Program-made: the position numbers and the translations under genes
The notes under the pieces: generated by a model
Databases searched by the model: none
Seen by the model: only the letters and a program-made list of their open reading frames with translations
Told to the model about the DNA's origin: nothing
Shown here: in pieces, positions 35,803 through 43,321 of the stretch
Position numbering within the stretch: position 1 is the stretch's first letter
Layout: each line of letters starts with the position of its first letter
NCBI RefSeq assembly: GCF_001507335.1
Contig: NZ_LMAH01000003.1
Location: 434,001 to 498,000 of the forward strand
From: Chryseobacterium sp. JAH
Lineage (GTDB): Bacteria > Bacteroidota > Bacteroidia > Flavobacteriales > Weeksellaceae
DNA length: 64,000 nucleotides
Reading direction: 5' to 3'

Positions 35803-38800
35803 ATGATAAAAAGAATAGTAACACTACTCAATATTACACTTTTTGTATTTACTACTGCACAGGTAACGAATATAGAAAACTATGTACAGACAAGAGTGTA
35901 TCTCGAACCAGTAGCAACCACAAGTTCTACAGCAAAACAAATAGAAACCGTACAGTATTTTGACGGTTTAGGAAGACCCAAGCAGGTTGTCAATGTAAAA
36001 GCCTCTCCGTTAGGAAGGGATGTTGTGACTCACATTGAGTATGATGGCTTTGGCAGACAGGTAAAAGATTATCTGCCTGTTCCGCAAACCTTCACCGCCA
36101 ACGGCAGTATTTTTACAGCACCGTTGGATTATGCTTCCAATCCTTCGATTTACGGAACTGAAAAAATCTATTCGGAGAAGATATTAGAAAATTCACCTTT
36201 AGACAGGATTCAGCAGCAGATACATGTTGGTACGGCGTGGAGTAACAAGCCTGTCAAGTTTGAATATGATGCAAATAGCGTTGCAGATGCTGTTAAAAAA
36301 TATACCACAACTACTACATGGGTAAGTGAAGCTACAAATTCTGCTCTCAGCCAGACTGCCAATTACGGAGCCAATCAATTGTATAAAAATACCGTTACCG
36401 ACGAAGACGGAAACAAAACCATCGAATTTAAAAACGGAGAAGGTCAGACCTTATTGGTAAGAAAAGTATTGACTGCTACAGAAAATGCCGATACCTATTA
36501 TGTTTACAATGAATACAATCAATTATCCTATGTGATCCCGCCTTTAGCTTCAGCTCCTACAATAGTCCCTGCAACTGTTGAAAATCTTTATTACCAGTAT
36601 AGATATGACGGCAGAAACAGATTGGTAGAAAAGAAGCTTCCGGGAAAAGGCTGGGAATATATGGTGTATGATAAAGCAGATCGGCTGATAGCCACACAAG
36701 ATGCTAATTTAAGACAAAGCTCGAAATGGTTCGTTACCAAATATGACAAGTTTGGAAGAGTAATTTATACCGGATTAATGCCTCTTCCCAATCAAACCCG
36801 GGAAGGCTTACAGGTCATAACCAATCAATATGTGATCATTGAATCCAGAAACAGTACAGGTTTTACCAGAAATGGGATGCAGATTTATTATACCAATGGT
36901 CTGTACAGCCAGATAGAAACTATATTGACGGTCAACTACTATGACACTTATCCTCCAAATACTCCATCATTTAATCCTACAGTCACTAATTTACCTTTGT
37001 TGACAGATAATGCAAGTTTAAATATCAGTACCAAAAGTTTACCCGTTGCTTCCTATGTAAAAAACATCGAAGATGACAACTGGACCAAAAACTACAGCTG
37101 GTATGATGAAAGAGGCCGACCGATTGGCTCCCACTCTATCAATCACCTCGGAGGCTACACCAAAACGGAATCAGAGATTGATTTTTCGGGAATGGCAAAG
37201 ATGGTTGTTACAAAACATAAAAGACTGGATAGTGATACAGAAAGAGTGATTACGGAAAATTTCACTTATGATCACCAGAATAGATTATTAACCCATACCC
37301 ATAAGGTTGATAATAATCCCATGGAATATCTTACGCAGAACAAGTATAATGAACTGTCTCAGCTGAAAACTAAAAAAGTAGGCGGAACAAATTCAGCAAC
37401 ACCTCTTCAGGTTGTAGATTATGCATACAACATCAGGGGATGGATGACCAAAATCAACGATCCAGCGAATCTTGGGATTAGCGACTTGTTTGGTTATAAA
37501 ATAAAATACAACGAGAGAGAAGGTTTGGAAACCCCCGATGCCTTAGACACCACATTAAAAGTACTTCCTAAATTCAATGGAAATATCGCTGAAGTTGACT
37601 GGAGAACTGCCACAAATCCAAATGACAATCTAAGACGGTATGGATATGTTTATGATGCATTAAACAGACTAAAGGCAGGATTCTATCAAAATGAAGTAAA
37701 TCCTGCAGCTAAGGAATATTTTGAAAAAATAACATATGATCTGAACGGAAATATTACCAACCTGAAAAGATCGGAAGGTATATTACCAGGAAGTACTACA
37801 GCCATGAATGTTGACGATCTTAATTATGTTTACACAGGTAACAGATTAAATAGTGTGACAGATCTTTCAGGTCAGTACAGCGGTTATCCTGATACTTCAG
37901 GAATCACGATACCGTATGATCTTAACGGAAATATGACTGCTCACCAAGATAAAGGTATTCTAGAGATCGATTACAACTTCTTGAATCTGCCGAATTATTT
38001 TAAATTCAATGACTTTATCGACAGGAAGGGACTAAGAAGCTATGTCAATACATCATATAAATACCGGGCAGACGGAACGAAGATAAAAAAAGTACATACG
38101 CGCAGAGACTGGATCATTCCAAATACCTTAGCAAGCGTGATAACAGAATATTTGGACGGTTTTCAGTATGATACAACTTTTGATTCTTCATTACAATTTG
38201 TACCCACCTCTGAAGGTTATTATGATTTTGTAAAAAATAAGTATATTTACAATTATACAGATCATTTAGGAAATGTAAGATTAAGCTACCTCCATAATGG
38301 AAGCAGCATAGAGGTTCTTGAAGAAAACAATTATTATCCTTTTGGATTGAAGCATGAAGGATACAATGGTACTTTAACAACAAATCCTTCTTATCAATAT
38401 AAGTACAACGGAAAGGAGCTTCAAGAGACCGGAATGTATGATTACGGTGCGAGAATGTATATGCCCGATATTGGAAGATGGGGCGTGGTAGATCCGCTGG
38501 CGGAACAGATGCGTAGGTATTCACCATATAATTATGCTTTCAACAATCCTATACGTTTTATTGATCCGGATGGAAGGCAAGGAACGGATTGGTATGAAAA
38601 TAATTTGACAAAAAATATTGAATGGCATGATGGTAATGCGGAAAGAGCTGGGCAAACTAACCTTACTCAAAAAGCGAATGGTGTTTCTATTTCCATAAGT
38701 GGAGGGGGCAATAATAATATTTTAAACAGTGACGGAAGTATTACTAAAAACGGAGAAACCATAACAAATGGTTATTCTACAATTACTTCTCTTGGAAGAA

Positions 38801-39342
38801 CAATAACTTCTCGAAATCCTTTTGAATCAATAGTAAATGCTTCTGGTAATGCTAGTTTAATAAATTGGGACAGTGATACTGTAAGAGGATTTACTGGAGA
38901 TTTTGTTAATGTTGGTGGTGGATTTTCTGGGATTTCTGGAGCTGGAGGAGGAACAAGTTTTGAAGCAAATTGGGTATTACACGGACCTGAAGCTAGTTTT
39001 TTACCTGCTATCACAACAACTCCCTCAGTTGGTGCAGGCTATAATTTGGATCTGACTGTTAATGTCGGAAATGCCAATTACACAGGAAATGCATCTGATA
39101 TTACGAGAAGTATGTTGGTTACTAATACTGGGAATGGTGATGTTCCTACAGGATGGGTTGCTGGTTCATTAACTGCTGGAGGAGAAATTGGAGTAACAGG
39201 AACGGCGACAAAAGTAAATGGAGGCTTTATATTTGGTACACAGTTAAATGGTGGTGTAGGGCTTCCATTAGGACCTGTTCCGGTTAACGCTTCTGCTGGA
39301 GTATCAAATACTTATTTAATTAAAGATTTTTATAAAAAATAA
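35803..39342 (+). CDS. DUF6443 / RHS repeat-associated core protein, polymorphic toxin
   Basis: The 1179-aa protein has a signal peptide (MIKRIVTLLNITLFVFTTAQ), a DUF6443-type N-terminal part (ETVQYFDGLGRPKQVVNVKASP), many YD repeats (FGRQVKDYLPVP, YDGRNRLVEKKLPGKGWEYMVYDKADRLIATQ) and an RHS core near residues 865-930 (NGKELQETGMYDYGARMYMPDIGRW, NNPIRFIDPDGR). After the DPDGR boundary comes a variable ~255-residue Gly-rich tip, the expected toxin position. The tip is not recognised. The next gene overlaps the stop by 1 bp and is the candidate immunity gene. Confidence 0.88.
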   Translation: MIKRIVTLLNITLFVFTTAQVTNIENYVQTRVYLEPVATTSSTAKQIETVQYFDGLGRPKQVVNVKASPLGRDVVTHIEYDGFGRQVKDYLPVPQTFTANGSIFTAPLDYASNPSIYGTEKIYSEKILENSPLDRIQQQIHVGTAWSNKPVKFEYDANSVADAVKKYTTTTTWVSEATNSALSQTANYGANQLYKNTVTDEDGNKTIEFKNGEGQTLLVRKVLTATENADTYYVYNEYNQLSYVIPPLASAPTIVPATVENLYYQYRYDGRNRLVEKKLPGKGWEYMVYDKADRLIATQDANLRQSSKWFVTKYDKFGRVIYTGLMPLPNQTREGLQVITNQYVIIESRNSTGFTRNGMQIYYTNGLYSQIETILTVNYYDTYPPNTPSFNPTVTNLPLLTDNASLNISTKSLPVASYVKNIEDDNWTKNYSWYDERGRPIGSHSINHLGGYTKTESEIDFSGMAKMVVTKHKRLDSDTERVITENFTYDHQNRLLTHTHKVDNNPMEYLTQNKYNELSQLKTKKVGGTNSATPLQVVDYAYNIRGWMTKINDPANLGISDLFGYKIKYNEREGLETPDALDTTLKVLPKFNGNIAEVDWRTATNPNDNLRRYGYVYDALNRLKAGFYQNEVNPAAKEYFEKITYDLNGNITNLKRSEGILPGSTTAMNVDDLNYVYTGNRLNSVTDLSGQYSGYPDTSGITIPYDLNGNMTAHQDKGILEIDYNFLNLPNYFKFNDFIDRKGLRSYVNTSYKYRADGTKIKKVHTRRDWIIPNTLASVITEYLDGFQYDTTFDSSLQFVPTSEGYYDFVKNKYIYNYTDHLGNVRLSYLHNGSSIEVLEENNYYPFGLKHEGYNGTLTTNPSYQYKYNGKELQETGMYDYGARMYMPDIGRWGVVDPLAEQMRRYSPYNYAFNNPIRFIDPDGRQGTDWYENNLTKNIEWHDGNAERAGQTNLTQKANGVSISISGGGNNNILNSDGSITKNGETITNGYSTITSLGRTITSRNPFESIVNASGNASLINWDSDTVRGFTGDFVNVGGGFSGISGAGGGTSFEANWVLHGPEASFLPAITTTPSVGAGYNLDLTVNVGNANYTGNASDITRSMLVTNTGNGDVPTGWVAGSLTAGGEIGVTGTATKVNGGFIFGTQLNGGVGLPLGPVPVNASAGVSNTYLIKDFYKK

Positions 39343-39695
39343 TGAACAAGAAAGTTTTTTTTTTCATACCAATATTTATAATAGTAATGTTATATTTTTA
39401 TTATGCCAGTAATTCAATGGACAACCGAGATCAACATAATTATAAGTATTTTATTAAGAGTGATTTAAGAGGTACAGTTATAGAAGCAAGAGAATATGCT
39501 AGAGGAGTAAAATTGCAGTTAGAAAATAAAACAGTTGTTTTTTATCCGACGACCAGTAATTTGAATGACAATAATATTTTCCTTTTTACAGTACAAAATG
39601 GTGATAGTATTATTAAAAAGCCATTTCAAGATACTCTAATTTTAAAAAAGAAGAATGGAACCTTTTTTAAATACACTTTTTTTAAATTTAAATGA
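39342..39695 (+). CDS. Small membrane protein after RHS toxin (candidate immunity)
   Basis: The 117-aa protein has an N-terminal transmembrane helix (KVFFFIPIFIIVMLYFYY) and a short beta-rich soluble part. Its start overlaps the RHS stop by 1 bp. Small membrane or exported proteins at this site are usually immunity proteins for the RHS tip; that role is inferred from position. No family is recognised. Confidence 0.6.
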   Translation: MNKKVFFFIPIFIIVMLYFYYASNSMDNRDQHNYKYFIKSDLRGTVIEAREYARGVKLQLENKTVVFYPTTSNLNDNNIFLFTVQNGDSIIKKPFQDTLILKKKNGTFFKYTFFKFK

Positions 39696-39800
39696 AATAT
39701 TCTCTGCAAGTGTTGGAGGAAGTGTTTTCGTTGCTTACAATACTTCTAAAGAGAAACTTGATCCCCCGCTAGGCGAGCGTCTCGCTCGTACCTTTGAGTA

Positions 39801-39836
39801 AAAAAACCCTCGCAAAATGCGAGGGTTTTTTGTTTT
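39801..39836 (+). terminator. Terminator of the RHS operon
   Basis: The stem AACCCTCGC / GCGAGGGTT (loop AAAATG-like) with six A before and six T after lies ~105 bp after the last RHS-operon gene. The 39696-39800 stretch contains a GC-rich CTAGGCGAGCG/CGCTCG segment that looks like residual RHS-locus sequence. Confidence 0.82.
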
Positions 39837-39882
39837 ATAAAACTACCGTTATCTGGCTCTAATAAAATTTCTTCAATAAAAC

Positions 39883-39911
39883 AAAATCCCAACAGAAGTT
39901 GGGATTTTATT
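39883..39911 (-). terminator. Terminator of the Xre-type regulator gene
   Basis: The stem AAAATCCCAAC / GTTGGGATTTT with an AGAA loop, followed on the minus strand by a T-rich run, lies ~45 bp past the stop of the minus-strand HTH gene. Confidence 0.75.
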
Positions 39912-39955
39912 CATTTATCAGTTTAAAAAAGTGTCAAGAATAATTTTCTATACTA

Positions 39956-40198
39956 TTATGCGTCAAAATCAAAAAAGTCTTTTAGAGAAATCCCAATGAG
40001 ATTAGAAAATTTTGCTATTGTATAAATAGTCAATCCTCTTTTATTGTTTTTACTTTCCCAACGATTTAATATTTGCCTATCGATTTCAAATTTTTTAGCA
40101 AATTCAGATTGTGACAAACCAGTATTGGCTCTAAGAAATTTGATTCTATCAGCAATTTTATTTTTTAGTATTATATCTTCTTCGTTGAGTGCAGCCAT
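39956..40198 (-). CDS. Xre-family HTH regulator divergent to the sigma/dCas12f genes
   Basis: The ATG at 40198 gives 80 aa (MAALNEEDIILKNK...); a TTG at 40213 is possible but less likely. Residues ~14-70 form an HTH_3 domain (IADRIKFLRANTGLSQSEFAKKFEIDRQILNRWESKN). It ends in an acidic tail (FFDFDA). It is divergent from the structured RNA, sigma and dCas12f genes, and a perfect 15-bp inverted repeat lies 26 bp upstream of its start, overlapping the opposite promoter. It probably represses that transcript and itself; this is inference. Confidence 0.85.
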   Translation of the reverse strand: MAALNEEDIILKNKIADRIKFLRANTGLSQSEFAKKFEIDRQILNRWESKNNKRGLTIYTIAKFSNLIGISLKDFFDFDA

Positions 40199-40223
40199 AT
40201 CGCAATTTTGCAAAAAACCACAA

Positions 40224-40270
40224 CTTTATTGTAATCCACTTGGATTACAATAAAGAATCTTTTATATTTG
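40224..40270 (+). promoter_or_regulatory. Promoter and operator of the sigma/dCas12f locus
   Basis: The arms CTTTATTGTAATCCA (40224-40238) and TGGATTACAATAAAG (40241-40255) form a perfect inverted repeat with a 2-bp spacer. TTG at 40240-40242 and TATATTTG at 40263-40270, spaced 20 bp, form a consensus -33/-7 promoter, so the repeat covers the -33 box. Transcription would start near 40277 and read through the folded RNA into the sigma gene. The Xre protein encoded divergently is the obvious ligand. Confidence 0.75.
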
Positions 40271-40317
40271 CAAGTAATACAAGCAATTATTCCAATAAAA
40301 TTAAAATATTGAAGCTA

Positions 40318-40530
40318 TTGCTTAGATTCTCGACTGGAAAACTAGCACTTTTCAAAAAGCAACGAGTTGATAAGTATTGTGCCCACGACTTCGGTGTGGG
40401 CTCACTTATCGTTGCCCGGTATGCTAGTGCCTCCAGTCGGTAAGTTGAGTTCCACGCCTTTTCTTTTGGGCAAAATGAAGTGAGATAGTGTTTTAAATGG
40501 TGCAGAGAATTCATACGAAAATCTAAGCAG
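40318..40530 (+). ncRNA. Structured RNA, candidate guide/tracr-like RNA of dCas12f
   Basis: Nested helices can be drawn by eye. A closing stem TGCTTAGATT (40319-40328) pairs with AATCTAAGCA (40520-40529). Inside it CGACTGGA pairs with TCCAGTCG, ACTAGCA with TGCTAGT, GCAAC with GTTGC, GATAAGT with ACTTATC, and GCCCAC with GTGGGC, the last capped by an AC-TTCG-GT tetraloop. This is far more pairing than chance and lies in the 370-bp gap between promoter and sigma gene, where no ORF is credible. Size and position fit a Cas12f-type scaffold RNA. The guide segment is not identified. Confidence 0.65.
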
Positions 40531-40568
40531 TTCCTTCCGCAATAATTTTGCTAAAAAAAACACTGATT

Positions 40569-41384
40569 ATGAAAAGAAATGCCGCTCTCCAACGGAAGCT
40601 AACCGATCTTCAGCTCTACCAACTGCTGAAAAAAGGTGACCCAAACTCCCTTAAACATATTCATTTACGCTACAAAAGACTTCTTTTCTGGCTCGGGAAA
40701 CAAATGCTTGAGGATGATTTTGTCGTGGACACTCTTGTGCAGGATGTCTTTCTCAAACTATGGCTAAACCGCAACGCCATTGAAACCCCGAATCATATTC
40801 TTGGTTTTTTACGGTTTGTTCTGAAAAGAGACTGTTTATCGTATTTCACTGCTCCGAAAAACAAATTTACCCGCTTAATGGCTTCCCTTGAAAGTTTTGA
40901 GAATTATCAGGATTATCTTGGAGGGTACGATCCCCTTCATGATCAGGAGCATCTCCTCAGTCAGGAATCCAATCAGAAAGATTTTGATGAAGTTCAAAAG
41001 ATTCTAAACGTACTGGATCCCAAAAGAAAACACCTGATCGAACTTTGCCTGAAATATGGCTTCCAGTACAAACCGATTGCAGAAGCCATGGGAAGCAGTG
41101 TGACAGCCATCAGCAATGAAGTGAGCAGAGCCATAGCTGATCTTCGGAAAATTCTTAAAGTAAATTCTTTTGATCATTCACAGCAAAAAGCTGTCGATAA
41201 AGAAGAGCAGTCAGAACAGCTCAGCAGTCAACAACTCGAGATTATGAAAATAAGGGTTGAACAGAAATCTTCTTTTGCCATTATTGCGAAGGAACTCAAA
41301 TTACCTGAGAAAGAGGTGCACCGTGAATTTCTGTATGCCTATCACTATCTACAAAATCAAAACACCTCTGAAATCACTCTTTGA
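40569..41384 (+). CDS. Sigma-70 family (ECF-like) factor linked to dCas12f
   Basis: The ATG at 40569 gives 271 aa (MKRNAALQRKLTDLQL). Region 2 is at about residues 10-90 (LKKGDPNSLKHIHLRYKRLLFWLGKQM, VQDVFLKLWLNRNAI, ILGFLRFVLKRDCLSYF) and region 4 at about 140-195 (VQKILNVLDPKRKHLIELCLKYGFQYKPIAEAMGSSVTAISNEVSRAI). Beyond a normal ECF sigma there is a ~75-residue C-terminal extension with a second HTH-like segment (EIMKIRVEQKSSFAIIAKELKLPEKEVHREF). The dCas12f gene starts 1 bp after its stop. It most likely redirects RNA polymerase to dCas12f-bound sites. No anti-sigma gene is adjacent. Confidence 0.88.
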   Translation: MKRNAALQRKLTDLQLYQLLKKGDPNSLKHIHLRYKRLLFWLGKQMLEDDFVVDTLVQDVFLKLWLNRNAIETPNHILGFLRFVLKRDCLSYFTAPKNKFTRLMASLESFENYQDYLGGYDPLHDQEHLLSQESNQKDFDEVQKILNVLDPKRKHLIELCLKYGFQYKPIAEAMGSSVTAISNEVSRAIADLRKILKVNSFDHSQQKAVDKEEQSEQLSSQQLEIMKIRVEQKSSFAIIAKELKLPEKEVHREFLYAYHYLQNQNTSEITL

Positions 41385-41385
41385 A

Positions 41386-42480
41386 ATGGAAAAACCTACG
41401 ATGACCCTGACCCGAAAAATTCAGTTGCTGGTCGATGTACCTGCGAATGAAAAAAACGGGATGTGGGAAAAACTCTACCGCTATCAGAACCGTTGCTTCA
41501 GGGCGGCTAATTTCATCGTTTCCCATCTGTATGTTCAGGAAATGATCAAGGATTTCTTTTACCTCACCGAAGAAATCCAATACAAACTAGCTGACGTAAA
41601 CAAAGATGAAATGGGAATATTCACCCGTTCGAAAACAAACACGACGGCACGCCTGGTCTTCGACCGTTTCAAAGGAGAGATCCCCACCGATATTCTGGGA
41701 AGTCTGAACAATACGATTCAATCCACCTTTTCTAAAAACAAAGCCGACTATTGGCAGGGAACAAAATCACTAAGGAACTTTAAAAAAGACATTCCCATTC
41801 CGCTTCCCGTTAAATGCATCAGCAAAATGAGATATGATTCTGAAAAGAAAGCGTTTTGCTTCAACATGTTCGCGATTCCGGTTAAAACGTATTTGGGTAA
41901 AGACTTTTCTGATAAGCGGCTGATCATGGAACGCCTTTTAAAAGAAGAGATCAAACTTTGCACCTCGCAGATCCAGCTGAAAGACGGGAAAATCTTCTGG
42001 CTTGCCGTATTTGAATTTGAAAAAGAAGAACACCTTTTAAAACCTGAAATCATCGCAGAAGCTTCCCTGTCTCTGGAACATCCCATCGTAGCAAAAGCCA
42101 ACCATGTGCTAATCACTATCGGTTCTAAAGAAGAATTTTTATACCGCAGGCTTGCAATTCAGGCAAGTCAGAAAAGGATTCAGGCGGGCATCGCCTATGC
42201 ACGTTCAGGAAACGGAGTCAAACGGAAACAAAAGGCACTTTTTAAAACAGAAAATATGGAAAGTCGTTATGTCAGTCATCGGCTTCACTTGTACAGCCGG
42301 AAACTTATCGATTTCTGCATCCAACAGCAAGCGGGAACTCTTATTCTTAAAAATCAGGAAGATAAAATAGGCATTGCCAAAGAACAGGAATTTGTGCTTC
42401 GCAACTGGAGTTATTATGAACTGCAGACCAAAATAAAATACAAAGCAGAAAAAGCAGGTATCGAATTAATTATCGGATAG
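41386..42480 (+). CDS. Nuclease-dead Cas12f/TnpB-like protein (dCas12f)
   Basis: The ATG at 41386, 1 bp after the sigma stop, gives 364 aa. From memory of Cas12f1, several blocks align: IQSTFSKNKADYW...KDIPIPLPVK (111-143), YRRLAIQASQKR (253-264), YSRKLIDFCIQQQAGTLILKNQED (303-326) and FVLRNWSYYELQTKIKYKA followed by EKAGIELI (336-362). The RuvC-I Asp is replaced by Ser227 (EASLSLEHPIV), the RuvC-II Glu by Lys322 (LILKNQE), and the protein ends before the zinc finger and RuvC-III Asp. It should bind RNA and DNA but not cut. Codon use is more GC-rich than most of the element. No TnpA and no IS605 ends are seen. Confidence 0.82.
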   Translation: MEKPTMTLTRKIQLLVDVPANEKNGMWEKLYRYQNRCFRAANFIVSHLYVQEMIKDFFYLTEEIQYKLADVNKDEMGIFTRSKTNTTARLVFDRFKGEIPTDILGSLNNTIQSTFSKNKADYWQGTKSLRNFKKDIPIPLPVKCISKMRYDSEKKAFCFNMFAIPVKTYLGKDFSDKRLIMERLLKEEIKLCTSQIQLKDGKIFWLAVFEFEKEEHLLKPEIIAEASLSLEHPIVAKANHVLITIGSKEEFLYRRLAIQASQKRIQAGIAYARSGNGVKRKQKALFKTENMESRYVSHRLHLYSRKLIDFCIQQQAGTLILKNQEDKIGIAKEQEFVLRNWSYYELQTKIKYKAEKAGIELIIG

Positions 42481-42487
42481 CTTAAAA

Positions 42488-42576
42488 AAAACGAGGGTGC
42501 TTGTACACCCGTAGGGTGAGGTCTTGAACACTCACTAAATACTTAAGTGTATATACAACGGCGTGGGCTCTTTTTT
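42488..42576 (+). other. Possible RNA 3' of dCas12f
   Basis: After the dCas12f stop come two small hairpins (GGGTG...CACCC at 42494-42509; GTGAG...CTCAC at 42516-42535), then ...GTATATACAACGGCGTGGGCTC and eight T. CGGCGTGGGCTC differs by one base from a 12-nt string inside the upstream folded RNA, and GGCGTGG is complementary to CCACGCC at 40452-40458. It could be a crRNA-like partner with terminator, or simply the operon terminator region. The rest of 42577-42725 holds nothing recognised. Confidence 0.4.
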
Positions 42577-42725
42577 TTAACTTAAAAGATGAATGCCAAG
42601 ATCAAATAAATTACTAATGCTGAAAAGAAGAAAAGAAATAAATGGATAACCATTTTTCAGAATTCCGTTGGATGAAAGATGATGGATTGGTAAGAGTTAT
42701 CATTTCAATACTATAATACTCTTAT

Positions 42726-43319
42726 CTATCTGCTTTCATAACCATCTTTAAACCTTAAAAACTTTTCTGCATCTTTTGGATTCTTTTTCATCCACCTGTT
42801 CATTAGTTCAGTATTATAGTAAAGCTGATTATAGTCAACCACTCGATAAAGGGATTGACCGTTATTTTTAATTTCGTCCAGAATATCCTGCCTGATTTCA
42901 GTTTTACTGCGAAGGCTCTCGGTGTACCACTGCTTTGCAAAAAAAACATTTCCAATTGTTGTTAAAACCGAAAGTAGCAGAGCTCCAATTATTCCGTAAG
43001 TAGCAGTCTTGAAGAGTGGTGATTTTTTTTCCACCTGCTCCAGCTGCCCGACTGCTTTTTCTGAAAGGTGCGCCTCGATAGTCTTGGGGATTGCCAGTAG
43101 AAAGTCTTGTCTTTTTTGTTCTTCTACTTCCAGCATTCTAGATGATTTGTCAAGAGTGGCATTCAGATTAATCAAAGATTGCTCTATTTTCTGATCCATG
43201 TGTATAATATCTTCACGAGAATTCATGAGCATAATATAATGTTCAATAGTGGCTTCATTGGTTTCAATTACCTTCTTGAGTAGTGCTACGCCATCAGGCT
43301 GCTTGTTTTCGTTATCCAT
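42726..43319 (-). CDS. Mobilization-operon membrane protein
   Basis: The 197-aa protein has a long helical/coiled N-terminal part (residues ~15-95), one transmembrane helix near residues 107-128 (TATYGIIGALLLSVLTTIGNVFF) and a charged C-terminal domain with YRVVDYNQLYYN. It follows the relaxase gene by 2 bp on the same strand. Such proteins are common after relaxase genes in Bacteroidota mobilizable elements; their function is not established, and linking the relaxosome to the membrane is a guess. Confidence 0.65.
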   Translation of the reverse strand: MDNENKQPDGVALLKKVIETNEATIEHYIMLMNSREDIIHMDQKIEQSLINLNATLDKSSRMLEVEEQKRQDFLLAIPKTIEAHLSEKAVGQLEQVEKKSPLFKTATYGIIGALLLSVLTTIGNVFFAKQWYTESLRSKTEIRQDILDEIKNNGQSLYRVVDYNQLYYNTELMNRWMKKNPKDAEKFLRFKDGYESR

Positions 43320-43321
43320 TT

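Noticed and set aside
40189..40514. Frames of 75-84 codons across the structured RNA region
   Set aside because: They overlap the folded RNA, lack good start context and have no recognisable protein sequence.
41386..42480. Active TnpB of an IS200/IS605 element
   Set aside because: RuvC-I and -II residues are replaced, the C-terminal zinc finger and RuvC-III are missing, there is no TnpA, and the gene is coupled to a sigma factor.
40330..42600. CRISPR array near the Cas12f-like gene
   Set aside because: No set of regularly spaced direct repeats is present; at most single repeat-like segments are seen.
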